This document shows, in pieces, positions 45,805 through 55,305 of a stretch of 64,000 nt of DNA. The stretch is taken from assembly GCF_001298105.1 (NCBI RefSeq), contig NZ_LGJH01000145.1, positions 1-64,000 of the forward strand. Reading direction: 5' to 3'. This DNA comes from Novosphingobium sp. ST904 (GTDB lineage: Bacteria; Pseudomonadota; Alphaproteobacteria; Sphingomonadales; Sphingomonadaceae). The stretch's first letter is position 1. The number at the start of each line of letters is the position of its first letter. The position numbers and the translations under genes were made by a program. The notes beneath the pieces are model-generated. The model did no database searches, was not told where the DNA came from, and worked only from the letters and a program-made list of their open reading frames with translations.

Positions 45805-48027
45805 TTACCGCGCCTTGGCGATGACGCCATAAGAAAGCGGCGGCGAACGCCACCACCCATGATCACCTTGCGCATCTGCCACTGAATGTACCGTGCGGTG
45901 TTCCAGGTCGATCGCCACACCGCCCGTTCTGCTCAGCATGTTGCGATCCGCCTTCAGCCAGGTCGGCCGGCAACTTCGCGGCAGACGGCGGCCAGCGATC
46001 ACAAGATCGGCACCCCGGCAGGCCCGAGCCAAAGTGTCTTCCGGTACGATATCCCGGCCCCTGGCGATCAGTATGTGGCGCGCCTTCCCGCCACGTTCCA
46101 GCATCAACGCACAGAAATCCGGGTTACATCGCGTGCCAGGCCATTCCGCAAGCAATACAGGTTTTGACTGAACTCCCGCTACTTCCATCAGATTGTCCAA
46201 AACGTAATCGCTCGAGCTGTCGCGCAGCATGACAAGGCGCCTCCCCGGACCGTCAATCAAAGCAACTTGGCGGCCATCTCCCGAAACGACGATGTCAGGC
46301 GGTGTCAGCAGGAGCAGGCCGATAAAGCCGCTGGCGACTGGAAGCAGACCCCAGAGCCTGGCTTTTCCGTGCCAAAGCCCCAGCCAAAGTCCTCCAGTCA
46401 CGAAAAGTAGAAATTGCCATCCGCCCATCGTCGGCGCCATGCTCACCGCGCCGGGCCGCGAGGCGATGAACCGCGCCAGGCCGATCAGCAGATCGATGGC
46501 TATTCCAGCAAGCCACCAGACCGGCGATCCGGCCCCAACGATATCGAAAAGCAGCGCCGCGCCGACCAGGGGCATGACAAGAAAGGTCGTGAGCGGGATG
46601 GCAACCACATTGGCGATCGATCCATAGAGCCCGGCGCGGTGAAAATGATAAAGTCCGATCGGCATCAGCGCGAGTTCGATGGCCACGCCCGTGACGAGGA
46701 TCAGGGATAGGCTGCGCAGCGCCTTGAAAGGCAATGCTTCGTCACGGGCCGAGAACCAATGCCGGATGGGCACCGCATTGCCTAACGCGATCAGCACGAC
46801 AACGGCGGCAAAGCTCATCTGGAAGCTGGCCCCCACAATCGATTCGGGCCAGATCAGAAGGACGATGAAGGCGGCCGCCGCAAGCAGGCGCATCGACAGC
46901 GCCTCACGCCCCATCGCCAATGCGGCAAGTACCAGCAGCGCGCTCACGCAGGAGCGTATGGTCGGCACCTGCGATCCGCTCAGCAAAGTGTAACCAACGC
47001 CCGCCAATGCCCCGCTAGCCGACGCAAGGACAGGCAATCGCACCCGCAACGCCAGCGCGGGAGATAACGCCAGCAGGCGCAGCGCGAGGATATAGACCGC
47101 ACCGACAACTGCGCTGACATGCAGGCCGCTGATCGAGAGCAGATGCGCAAGTCCGGCATCGCGCATCGCCTGGGCCTCTGCCTTGCCGATCCCGCCCATG
47201 TCCCCTGTGACGAGCGCCGAGGCGATCCCGCCGGCGGATCCTTCAAGGCTTGCAGCGATATGACGGGACAGCCGCATTCGCTGCTCGCCAAGCCAGTCGT
47301 CACCCGCTCCGGGGGAAAGCACCTCCACAGGGGAAAGCACGGCGCCGGTTGCGGATATCCCGGCGAACCAAGCCGCCCTGGCGAAATCGTAGGCGCCAGG
47401 CAGCATCGGAGGTGCCGGAGGCATCAATCTCCCGCGGAATCGGATGATAGCGCCGGTTGAAAGTGCCGGAGCCCGCGCCGATGCGGGCAAGTTCACGCGA
47501 ACCTTGATCGGCCTGCCGGTCCCCGGCTCCCGCAGTGCCAGAATCCGTCTGTCCCGCTTCAGCGCCGGCTGCTCCTCGATCGCGAGAACGCGGGCCGTGA
47601 ATGTTCCGAACAGCGGCCTTGCGATCGCCGGCTGACCAACCGTTTCCGAGCGCGCCCAGACAACGAGACATCCCGCCATGACGAGAAGCGAGCAAGCGAT
47701 CATCGCCTGCCTGATATATGGCATCCGCGTAGCACCCTGAAGGCAGTACAGTGCGAATAACGCAACTGCGACGCATACTACGCAAAGGGTGACCCACTCC
47801 TCGGCTGTAGGCAGGAAAAACCACGCAGTTATGCCGGTTCCGAAGGCTACGGTGAGCCATGGTCCTCTAGCGAAACCGCAGTTCGAAAGAAAACACTCGA
47901 CACCGGCCAAACTGCTCGACAAGTGGCTCTGGCTGATCCATGGGCGATGCTGCAATGCAGCGGTTCCGGCAAGATCCGGATGCTCTGAATCAAGTGACGT
48001 GGCGGCTTGGCTGGCCATGGCGCGCAT
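45805..48027 (-). CDS. comEC: ComEC/Rec2-family DNA uptake membrane protein
   Basis: A 740-residue inner-membrane protein that forms the channel for single-stranded DNA in natural transformation. N-terminal helices are followed by an OB-like domain (DUF4131, about 140-240). The competence core has GDMGGIGKAEAQAMRDAGLAHLLSISGLHVS, GSQVPTIRSCVSALL and YHFHRAGLYGSIANVVAIP. The C-terminal metallo-beta-lactamase-like part is reduced to VVSGDGRQVALID and weak remnants without a clear HxHxDH. The start is uncertain, as the 20-base gap to gltX is short and either ATG 48027 or 48018 is possible. Other competence genes are not in the window. Confidence 0.88.
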   Translation of the reverse strand: MRAMASQAATSLDSEHPDLAGTAALQHRPWISQSHLSSSLAGVECFLSNCGFARGPWLTVAFGTGITAWFFLPTAEEWVTLCVVCVAVALFALYCLQGATRMPYIRQAMIACSLLVMAGCLVVWARSETVGQPAIARPLFGTFTARVLAIEEQPALKRDRRILALREPGTGRPIKVRVNLPASARAPALSTGAIIRFRGRLMPPAPPMLPGAYDFARAAWFAGISATGAVLSPVEVLSPGAGDDWLGEQRMRLSRHIAASLEGSAGGIASALVTGDMGGIGKAEAQAMRDAGLAHLLSISGLHVSAVVGAVYILALRLLALSPALALRVRLPVLASASGALAGVGYTLLSGSQVPTIRSCVSALLVLAALAMGREALSMRLLAAAAFIVLLIWPESIVGASFQMSFAAVVVLIALGNAVPIRHWFSARDEALPFKALRSLSLILVTGVAIELALMPIGLYHFHRAGLYGSIANVVAIPLTTFLVMPLVGAALLFDIVGAGSPVWWLAGIAIDLLIGLARFIASRPGAVSMAPTMGGWQFLLFVTGGLWLGLWHGKARLWGLLPVASGFIGLLLLTPPDIVVSGDGRQVALIDGPGRRLVMLRDSSSDYVLDNLMEVAGVQSKPVLLAEWPGTRCNPDFCALMLERGGKARHILIARGRDIVPEDTLARACRGADLVIAGRRLPRSCRPTWLKADRNMLSRTGGVAIDLEHRTVHSVADAQGDHGWWRSPPLSYGVIAKAR

Positions 48028-48047
48028 AGGACAGGAAGGTTACAATA

Positions 48048-49502
48048 ATGGCAAGCGGCAGTGCATCGAGCGGACCAGACGGCAGCAAGGCCGTCGTCAC
48101 GCGCTTTGCCCCCTCGCCCACGGGTTATCTCCATATCGGCGGCGCCCGTACCGCACTTTTCAACTGGCTCTTCGCCCGCCATCACGGCGGCAAGTACCTG
48201 CTTCGCATCGAAGATACCGATCGCGCCCGTTCGACCGAGCCCGCGATCGAGGCGATCTTCGACGGCCTGACATGGCTCGGGCTCGAAGGCGATGAACCGG
48301 CCGTGTTCCAGTTCGCCCGTTCCGACCGCCATGCCGAAGTGGCTGCCGAACTGCTGGCCGGCGGTCATGCCTATCGCTGCTACCTCACTTCCGAGGAACT
48401 GGCCGAGCGCAGGCAGAAGGCCCAGGAAGAACGCCGTCCGTTCCGCATCGACAGCGAATGGCGCGATGCCGATCCCTCCACCTGGCCTGCTGACAAGTCC
48501 TACGTCGTGCGCGTGAAGGCCCCGCGCGACGGCGAAACGACGATCAACGATCTCGTGCAGGGCGAAGTTACCGTCAGGAACGAGGAAATCGACGATTTCG
48601 TCATCCTCCGCTCCGACGGCACGCCTACCTACATGCTCGCCGTCGTCGTGGACGACAACGACATGGGCGTCACGCACGTCCTGCGCGGAGACGATCACCT
48701 CAACAATGCCTTCCGGCAGCTCGTGATCATTCACGGCATGGGCTGGGACGTGCCTGTCTACGGCCATGTCCCGCTCATCCATGGCTCTGACGGCGCAAAG
48801 CTGTCGAAGCGCCACGGCGCGCTGGGCGTGGACGCCTATCGTGACGATATGGGCGTGCTTCCGGAAGCGCTATTCAACTACCTGCTTCGCCTTGGCTGGG
48901 GCCATGGCGACGAGGAATTCATCAGCCGCGAGAAGGCGGTCGAATGGTTCGACATGGCGGACGTGGGCAAGTCGCCCTCCCGCTTCGACCTCGCCAAGCT
49001 CCAGAATCTCAACGGCCACTACCTGCGCGAGGCCAGCGATGCGCGTCTCGCCGAACTGGTGCTGCCGCGACTGGTGCAGGCCGGCTACGAAGACCCCGAC
49101 CTCGCCCTGCTCACGCAGGCGATGCCGGTACTGAAGGTCCGCGCAAAGGACCTCAACGAACTTGCAGAAGGCGCCGCCTTCCTTTTTGCCAAGCGTCCGC
49201 TCGCATTCAGCGAGAAGGCGCAGGCGCTTCTGACGGACGAGGCGCGGGGGCGCCTTGCCGCCATTCACGAGCGTCTGTCCGCGCAGCCCGAATGGGCTCT
49301 GGAGGCATTGGAAGCCAGCCTGAAGGCAATGGCCGAGGATCTGGGATTGGGCCTCGGCAAGCTCGCGCAACCCTTGCGGGCGGCCCTGACTGGTCAGACG
49401 ACCTCTCCGGGTATTTTCGACGTATTGGTTTTGCTCGGCCGGGACGAAAGCCTCGCACGCATTGGCGCGCAAGCGGACGCCACGACCGGGTCGCACATAT
49501 AA
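48048..49502 (+). CDS. gltX: Glutamyl-tRNA synthetase
   Basis: A 484-residue class I aminoacyl-tRNA synthetase. The ATP-binding HIGH-type motif is in [17 protein letters not shown] and the KMSKS-type motif is [28 protein letters not shown] and [12 protein letters not shown] are also conserved. RBS AGGAAGG precedes the start. Because comEC starts only 20 bases away on the other strand, the gltX promoter must lie within the comEC 5' end. gltA follows after 13 bases. Confidence 0.96.
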   Translation: MASGSASSGPDGSKAVVTRFAPSPTGYLHIGGARTALFNWLFARHHGGKYLLRIEDTDRARSTEPAIEAIFDGLTWLGLEGDEPAVFQFARSDRHAEVAAELLAGGHAYRCYLTSEELAERRQKAQEERRPFRIDSEWRDADPSTWPADKSYVVRVKAPRDGETTINDLVQGEVTVRNEEIDDFVILRSDGTPTYMLAVVVDDNDMGVTHVLRGDDHLNNAFRQLVIIHGMGWDVPVYGHVPLIHGSDGAKLSKRHGALGVDAYRDDMGVLPEALFNYLLRLGWGHGDEEFISREKAVEWFDMADVGKSPSRFDLAKLQNLNGHYLREASDARLAELVLPRLVQAGYEDPDLALLTQAMPVLKVRAKDLNELAEGAAFLFAKRPLAFSEKAQALLTDEARGRLAAIHERLSAQPEWALEALEASLKAMAEDLGLGLGKLAQPLRAALTGQTTSPGIFDVLVLLGRDESLARIGAQADATTGSHI

Positions 49503-49515
49503 GGAGTAAGAACTG

Positions 49516-50799
49516 GTGGGTGATCAGGTCAAACTGAATGCTGGTGGCACGGAATTCGACTATCCCGTGCTCAAGGGCAGCGTCGGCCCGGATGTCATCG
49601 ATATCCGCAAGCTCTATGCCCAGACGGGCAAGTTCACGTACGATCCGGGGTTCACGTCGACGGCGAGCTGCGAGAGCGCGCTGACCTACATCGACGGCGA
49701 CGAGGGCGTCCTGCTCCATCGCGGTTACCCGATCGGTCAGCTGGCCGAGAATTCGTCGTTCATGGAAGTCTGCTATCTCATGCTGAACGGCGAACTGCCG
49801 AACGGCGGTGAGCTCGACAACTTCTCGAACACCATCACGCGCCACACCATGCTCCACGAGCAGCTGGCGAACTTCTACCGCGGTTTCCGCCGTGACGCCC
49901 ACCCGATGGCGATCATGTGCGGCGTGGTCGGCGCCCTTTCGGCGTTCTACCACGATTCGACCGACATCTCCGATCCCGAGCATCGCAAGATCAGCTCGCA
50001 CCGCCTGATCGCCAAGATGCCGACGATCGCCGCTGCGGCCTACAAGTACTCGGTCGGCCAGCCCTTCCTCTACCCGGACAACTCGCTGAGCTACACGGGC
50101 AACTTCCTGCGCATGACCTTCGGCGTGCCTGCGGAAGAGTATGAAGTGATCCCCGCCGTCGAAAAGGCGATGGACCGTATCTTCATCCTCCACGCCGACC
50201 ACGAGCAGAACGCCTCGACCTCGACCGTGCGCCTTGCCGGTTCGTCGGGCGCGAACCCGTTTGCGTGCATCGCGGCCGGTATCGCCTGCCTCTGGGGTCC
50301 TGCCCATGGTGGCGCGAACGAAGCCGCGCTCAACATGCTCAAGGAAATCGGTACGCCGGACAAGATCCCGCACTACATCGAGCGCGCGAAGGACAAGAAC
50401 GATCCGTTCCGCCTGATGGGCTTCGGCCACCGCGTCTACAAGAACTACGATCCGCGCGCCACGGTCATGCAGAAGACCGTCCGCGAGGTGTTCGACGCGC
50501 TGAAGGTCACCGACCCGCTGTTCGAGACGGCCCTGCGCCTCGAGGAAATCGCGCTGAGCGATCCGTACTTCGTCGAGAAGAAGCTCTTCCCGAACGTCGA
50601 CTTCTACTCGGGCATCATCCTCTCGGCCATCGGTTTCCCGACCACGATGTTCACCGCGCTCTTCGCTCTCGCCCGCACCGTGGGCTGGGTCGCGCAGTGG
50701 AACGAAATGATCTCCGATCCCGGCCAGAAGATCGGCCGTCCGCGCCAGCTCTACACCGGCCCGACGCAGCGCGATTACATCCCGCTCGACAAGCGCTGA
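49516..50799 (+). CDS. gltA: Citrate synthase
   Basis: A 427-residue hexameric type II citrate synthase condensing oxaloacetate with acetyl-CoA. It begins at GTG 49516 after AAGGAG. Catalytic regions: [21 protein letters not shown] (first His), [12 protein letters not shown] (second His) and [15 protein letters not shown] (third His and Arg). [15 protein letters not shown] near the end binds the substrate. The downstream terminator closes a gltX-gltA unit. Confidence 0.97.
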   Translation: MGDQVKLNAGGTEFDYPVLKGSVGPDVIDIRKLYAQTGKFTYDPGFTSTASCESALTYIDGDEGVLLHRGYPIGQLAENSSFMEVCYLMLNGELPNGGELDNFSNTITRHTMLHEQLANFYRGFRRDAHPMAIMCGVVGALSAFYHDSTDISDPEHRKISSHRLIAKMPTIAAAAYKYSVGQPFLYPDNSLSYTGNFLRMTFGVPAEEYEVIPAVEKAMDRIFILHADHEQNASTSTVRLAGSSGANPFACIAAGIACLWGPAHGGANEAALNMLKEIGTPDKIPHYIERAKDKNDPFRLMGFGHRVYKNYDPRATVMQKTVREVFDALKVTDPLFETALRLEEIALSDPYFVEKKLFPNVDFYSGIILSAIGFPTTMFTALFALARTVGWVAQWNEMISDPGQKIGRPRQLYTGPTQRDYIPLDKR

Positions 50800-50842
50800 G
50801 ACTGAGCAGCAAAGTATCGCGAGACATTGTGATATTTCGAAG

Positions 50843-50871
50843 AGGCCCTCGCGAAAGCGGGGGCCTTTTTT
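50843..50871 (+). terminator. Rho-independent terminator of gltA
   Basis: AGGCCCTCGC (50843-50852) pairs with GCGGGGGCCT (50857-50866) around a GAAA tetraloop, with one G-U pair, and is followed by six T. The remaining bases up to 51066 show no gene I can support. Confidence 0.9.
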
Positions 50872-51066
50872 CGTTGTGCTTCGGCTGACGTCGCAGCGGC
50901 GACCGGCTCTTCGAAAAATCGGGGTGTCGAACGCGATGAGCGGGGAGTATCCTGCTGGCAGGAACAACTTGCGAATCAATTGCGCGGCGTCCGCAGGAAC
51001 TTCACAGATCCAGCCACATTCTCGCCGCAAGTTGCTGTCAGGTGTCAAAATTCCTTGGGAGGAATC

Positions 51067-51291
51067 ATGATGCTGTTCCTCAGAATTCTTGTGATCCTTG
51101 TTGGACTATGCGCCATCGGCATGGGTATCCTGCTCGTCGGCCAGGGTACGGGCGTCGTCCCATGGCCATTGGACAGCTTCATGCTGGATGACCGTGGATG
51201 GGCGATACGCGGCGCCGTGATGGCAGCCGTGGGCGGCATCCTGATCTGGCTCGCCCGTCGCGGGAATGGCGCCAGCAACAACCACCTCTAG
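51067..51291 (+). CDS. Small two-helix membrane protein, unknown function
   Basis: A 74-residue protein from ATG 51067 (or 51070) behind a strong RBS (GGGAGGA). Two hydrophobic segments are visible: residues about 2-24 (FLRILVILVGLCAIGMGILLV) and about 50-65 (GAVMAAVGGILIWLA), joined by a short polar loop containing GVVPWPLDSFMLDDRGW. No enzyme motif is present. It lies alone between gltA and the convergent kinase-like gene, 8 bases from the latter's stop codon. I do not recognise the family. Confidence 0.7.
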   Translation: MMLFLRILVILVGLCAIGMGILLVGQGTGVVPWPLDSFMLDDRGWAIRGAVMAAVGGILIWLARRGNGASNNHL

Positions 51292-51298
51292 GTGAGGT

Positions 51299-52674
51299 TC
51301 AGGCCTCGAGGTCTGCCGGCACTTCCAGAATGAAACGAGCCCCCTGCCCCGGAGCGCTTTGCACCGACAGTTCGCCGCCCATCGCGCGGGCCAGACTGCG
51401 CGATATATAGAGGCCGAGCCCGGAACCGCCGTCGCCGCTGCGGCCAAGGCGCTCGAATTTCTCGAAGACCTTCTCCTGGCTCTCCTGCGAGATTCCCGGT
51501 CCCTGGTCAGCCACGATCACGCGCGCACGGTCGCCGGCCGCTTCCAGTCGGACCCAGATGTGGGACTGTTCGGGAGAATAGCGGATCGCATTGCCGATGA
51601 GGTTGAGCAGAACTTGAAGAACGCGGCGATATTCCGCCACGGCGGGAAGTGCCTCCGCTGCGTGTGGGGCCTCGATCACGATGTTCTTCTCCCGCGCCCG
51701 TACATTCAGGATGCCCGCTGCCTGCCGCGCAAGTTCGGACAAGTCCACATGGTCCGGAGCGGTGCTGAAGCCTTCGGTCTCCACGACTTCGAGATCGGCA
51801 AGATCGCCGAGGAGATCGAGCAGCAGCTTTCCTGCGCCCGCAATTTCTCCGGCATATTCCGCGTAGGCATCCGGCAGTGGCCCGGCGAGGCGCGTGCGGA
51901 TGGTCTCGGCATTGGCGATGATGCGCGAGATCGGCTGCCGCAGGACCGGTGCCAGATCCTGCCCGACAAGACTCCGGCGAAGCATGGGCTCCATGGGCTC
52001 ACGCGCCGGCGCGGCGGTGGAAGCCGGGGTATCGGAGACCAGCAGCAGTTCGAAACCGGCAGGGTCGAAGCCCGGGCGCATGTGCGGAACCAGCGAGACG
52101 CGCCAGGATCGCTGCGAACCCGGCACCGCGACCCGCACGCCGTCAAGAAGGCGCCAATGCAGCGGCTGCTGATGCGTGACATTCTCGGGGGGCAGAAATT
52201 CCGTCCAGAGTTGCCCGAACCCCGTTTCCATCGCCGCCGTCACGTCAGCGAGTTCCGCACTGTCCGACATGACGGCAAGCACGCGCTGCCCGGCGTCAAG
52301 CTGTGCGCTCAATTCGGCAAGGTGGCGATCGATCATGGTCCGGCGACGTTCGACCGACGCGGCATCCTCCACCGGTGCCGGCGCAGTCTGCCAGTTACGC
52401 ACCACGATCTGGCAACCTTCGCCCAGTCCCTGCGGCTCGACTTCGACCCAGGCGGTGATCACGTCGCGCCGTCGTGCGCGCTGACGGCGCGCGCGAGGCG
52501 AAAACCATAGCGACGGGCCTTGCGAACGAGTTCGAGAAGTTCGGGCACGGCGATAGTACCGGGCAGTTCCCCGCCGCAACGCTCCTGCAAACCCGCCAGC
52601 GGTTCGTCCGCTTCCAGCAATCGGTCCTGCGCATCGCAAACAGCGCGGGCGATGATGGTGCCTTCCATCAGCAT
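51299..52674 (-). CDS. Histidine-kinase-like protein lacking the phospho-acceptor histidine (frameshifted as sequenced)
   Basis: A soluble, 458-residue protein with a PAS-like or unassigned N-terminal half, a DHp-like two-helix region and a HATPase_c domain. The ATPase side is intact: VLLNLIGNAIRYSPEQ (N box), ADQGPGISQES (G1) and GGSGLGLYISRSLARAMGG (G2). In the H box, RTPLNAIIGFAE of normal kinases aligns with RQPISRIIANAE, but the preceding SHEL reads APVL, so the histidine is a proline (codon 51949-51947). The true start at 52674 overlaps the stop of the upstream gene. One base restored near 52465 (GACGGCGCG to GACGGCCGCG) joins the two frames. Signalling through ATP binding only is likely. 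Confidence 0.78.
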
Positions 52675-53627
52675 CAGCCGCCGTGCCGCCCGGTTGCCAG
52701 AATAGATGCGGCCAGATCGCTGCCGAGCCGCTCAAAGCCGTCTGGCAACATCGCTTCGGGGTGAATGGCCAGAAACTGCTTTTCGATGTCGGCAGCCTTC
52801 AGCCCCGCTGCGCGCAAGGCAAGGGCGAGACGTGCCAGTTGCGCCTCATGGGTGGCGAGCACCGCTGCCTCCCGGCGCAGGCCGGAACCGATCGCCAGAG
52901 CCGTAAGGAACAGCGCGGCGCCCGCATGTCCTACCGAAAGCGCGGCGTGGAACGCGGCGCCAAGGCCGGTCACCAGCCTTGCCGAAAGGCCGAGGCGGGT
53001 CGCGCCTTCATCGTAGCGGCGGCGCACATCGGCCTCCACCAACGCAAGACGCTCCATCCGTTCGGGACTGCCCGCTACCATGCCGCGAACAGCCAGCAGC
53101 GCTCGGTGCAGCAGTTCACCCGGCAGTTCGGTAAGGCTCAGGCTCATGCGGCGCTGGGCCTGGCACCAGCGCGCCTGTGACGCGAGCCATTTGACGGCAA
53201 TCCCCTGCACAGTGCTGTCGGGCGAAGAAGCCATGGCCTGCACCAGCGGTGAAACGACGGGATCGAGCGCCAGACGCGACTGCAGGCGCTCGGTCATTTG
53301 CCATTCGAGTGCAAGCGCATGAACGTGCGAGAGAATCAGCGGGTCGCCCATGAACATCCGCGCCAGATCCTCGATATCTTCGGACATCTGGACGGCTGTG
53401 GATCCGTCAGCGTGAAGAGGCTCGATCACTCCGCGCGCCAGTTCCGCCAGCATCCCGCGAACCCGCGCAAGAATTTCGTCACTGAACAGCGCGCTGTCTT
53501 CCGCCGCCAGCAGATATTGGAGGATCGGAAGTACGCTCTCGGCCATGGCGTCGCCGCGCGCGAGGTCCGCGCGAAGCAATGCCTCCGCGGTCTGGTCGTC
53601 GGCCGGATGAACAGCGTTGTCGATCAT
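52674..53627 (-). CDS. All-helical protein of unknown function, partner of the kinase-like gene
   Basis: A 317-residue cytoplasmic protein with a mostly helical, Ala/Leu-rich sequence arranged in what look like helical repeats (about residues 15-250). There is one short segment (HAALSVGHAGAALFLTALAIGSGL) that could be amphipathic or buried rather than transmembrane. No catalytic motif is recognised. Similar helical proteins without a named role are often found beside signalling genes in sphingomonads; this parallel is from memory. Its stop overlaps the kinase-like start (TGATG), so the two are translated together. It starts 35 bases after the membrane protein gene. Confidence 0.65.
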   Translation of the reverse strand: MIDNAVHPADDQTAEALLRADLARGDAMAESVLPILQYLLAAEDSALFSDEILARVRGMLAELARGVIEPLHADGSTAVQMSEDIEDLARMFMGDPLILSHVHALALEWQMTERLQSRLALDPVVSPLVQAMASSPDSTVQGIAVKWLASQARWCQAQRRMSLSLTELPGELLHRALLAVRGMVAGSPERMERLALVEADVRRRYDEGATRLGLSARLVTGLGAAFHAALSVGHAGAALFLTALAIGSGLRREAAVLATHEAQLARLALALRAAGLKAADIEKQFLAIHPEAMLPDGFERLGSDLAASILATGRHGG

Positions 53628-53662
53628 CCGTCCCGTTTACCTTGTATCTGGTTAAGCCCCGG

Positions 53663-54853
53663 TTAGTTCTTCCGACGTAGCGGAAGAACCATGCCGATCA
53701 CAACGAGCACGATCGCCAGAACTTCCGCCAGCGGCTCAACTTGCCCGAATCCTGCGGCAAAAGCCAGCACCAGTCCCAATGTGGCACGGTCCGCCGCGAG
53801 AGATGCCGCCGTTCCGGATACGAAACGCGGGATCATCACCAGCAGCATCATCAACATGGCCGGCGGGAACATCCAGGAGATGAGTGATTCTCCACCAAGC
53901 CGAGCGATCCCTGCCAGCAAGGAAAGCCCGAAAGCAGTGTCCACCAGCCATCCCAGCACATCGGCACGCGGGATTGCGGGAGGCAGTTGTCCGAGCGCAT
54001 GACGCTCGGCAGACCGCAGCAGGCGGCTCGCCTCCACCAGCACCGATGCAAGCGCGAGGAACAGGAAACCGGCGGCCACGAAATTGAACCAGACGAGACC
54101 GCCCGCGATCGCCAGTGCCCCAAGTACCGCCGCGCTGAGCACATTGCTGGCATTGCCGGCATGCAGCAGCGAGGAGCCGAAGTTGAGCACGCCGTAACGA
54201 GCGACCGCGCGCCCGGGCGACACCTTGTCCCCACCCTCGAACCGGCCGCGCAGCCATTCCATCTCAACCGCGTGAGCTTCGCCCTCATCGCGGATCAGGC
54301 GCCAGTCCACACCGCTCCGTGCCGCGGCAGGGACTTCGCGCATCGGCACACCGGACTGCAGGGCAATGCGCATCAGGGCGGAGATAACGTCGCAATCCGC
54401 CGGAAGTTCGTGAAGATTTTCAACCAGATGCCCAGGAATTCTCATAATTCCCGCAGATGCACGGTTAATGTCGACACGTTCGAAACCCGCCGCCAGCGCC
54501 CCTTCGACCGGCTGCACGAGGACTGCCGGCGATCGTCCTTCGAACAAGGGCACAACGCCGGAAGGCTCCGCGAAAAGGCCCTCGCCAATCACCACGAGTT
54601 CGTCATTCGCCGTGACAAGCCCGGAAAGCGGGCGCGATCCCGTGGCGATGTAGAATTGCAGCCCGGCATCTTCTGCCATGTGCTGCAAGGCAATCAGATC
54701 TGGAGACGGGCCGCGTGCAAGGCAGATCACCCGCTGGCAGTCGAGCGCAAGGGCCATGCCCAGCTGGTGCTGCGCCAGGGTCGCGCCGCCCACGCGCAGG
54801 AAGGCGCGCGGGATCGACTGGCCCGCCACGGCGGGCTCCATCATGGCGAGCAA
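53663..54853 (-). CDS. Membrane protein with N-terminal nucleotidyltransferase-like domain
   Basis: A 396-residue protein that I do not recognise as a named family. Residues about 10-180 resemble the sugar-nucleotide transferase fold (RAFLRVGGATLAQHQLGMAL, VICLARG, then ELVVIGEGLFAEP). The C-terminal 200 residues hold about six hydrophobic helices (VLSAAVLGALAIAGGLVWF, LFLALASVLVEA, AEVLAIVLVVIGMVL). A GRFEGGDKVSPGRAVARY link lies between. The domain order recalls fused cytidylyltransferase/CDP-alcohol transferases, but the CDP-alcohol motif is not visible. The start may be TTG 54853 or ATG 54844; neither has a strong RBS. It is the second gene of the minus-strand operon. Confidence 0.6.
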   Translation of the reverse strand: MLAMMEPAVAGQSIPRAFLRVGGATLAQHQLGMALALDCQRVICLARGPSPDLIALQHMAEDAGLQFYIATGSRPLSGLVTANDELVVIGEGLFAEPSGVVPLFEGRSPAVLVQPVEGALAAGFERVDINRASAGIMRIPGHLVENLHELPADCDVISALMRIALQSGVPMREVPAAARSGVDWRLIRDEGEAHAVEMEWLRGRFEGGDKVSPGRAVARYGVLNFGSSLLHAGNASNVLSAAVLGALAIAGGLVWFNFVAAGFLFLALASVLVEASRLLRSAERHALGQLPPAIPRADVLGWLVDTAFGLSLLAGIARLGGESLISWMFPPAMLMMLLVMIPRFVSGTAASLAADRATLGLVLAFAAGFGQVEPLAEVLAIVLVVIGMVLPLRRKN

Positions 54854-54933
54854 GGCAATACGCAGTTTGGTAAACTCCAGCGACCGTCAACCTGTAGGCA
54901 ATGGCCGTGCCAGTGCCAAGCACCGCAGGCACA

Positions 54934-55236
54934 TCAGTCGACGGAAAACTCCGTGAGATAGGCCTTGAGCTTGCGAATGACGGCTGGCTCGCCCGGCGCA
55001 GACTGAAGCGCCTCCTCTGCCAGTACCAGAAGCTTCATGGAATGGAAGCTCGCCGCGAGCCCCTTGAGCCGCATCGCGGCAAGATGCCAGTTCCCATCAC
55101 ATCGCGACCGCGCGAGAAGGTCGGCCTGCCGCATCACGCTTTCGGCGTAGGATGCGCGCAATTCGGCAAAAAGCGCAGAATCCCCGCCTGCCGCGGCGGC
55201 GAGGGTCGCTTCGAGGGCACCTGCTTCGTAAGCCAT
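54934..55236 (-). CDS. Hpt-like protein without the phospho-acceptor histidine
   Basis: A 100-residue four-helix-bundle-like protein. The centre reads WHLAAMRLKGLAASFH, where the histidine phosphotransfer consensus AHxLKGxAxxxG would place the active His at the M of AMRLKG. The LKG and small-residue positions are kept, so the fold is likely Hpt, but it could not carry the phosphate as written. It would be a binding partner rather than a phosphorelay member. It heads the minus-strand operon ending in the histidine-kinase-like gene and is divergent from the large coiled-coil gene, with 69 bases between. Confidence 0.6.
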   Translation of the reverse strand: MAYEAGALEATLAAAAGGDSALFAELRASYAESVMRQADLLARSRCDGNWHLAAMRLKGLAASFHSMKLLVLAEEALQSAPGEPAVIRKLKAYLTEFSVD

Positions 55237-55305
55237 TTCCCCAGCTTAATGACGAACGGGTTAAAGGAGGGTTTATCGCAGCTTCGCGCGTGGTATCCTG
55301 CGGCC

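Noticed and set aside
55263..55271. AAAGGAGGG as ribosome binding site of the coiled-coil protein
   Set aside because: It is 35 bases before ATG 55306 and there is no ATG, GTG or TTG in the same frame in between at proper spacing.
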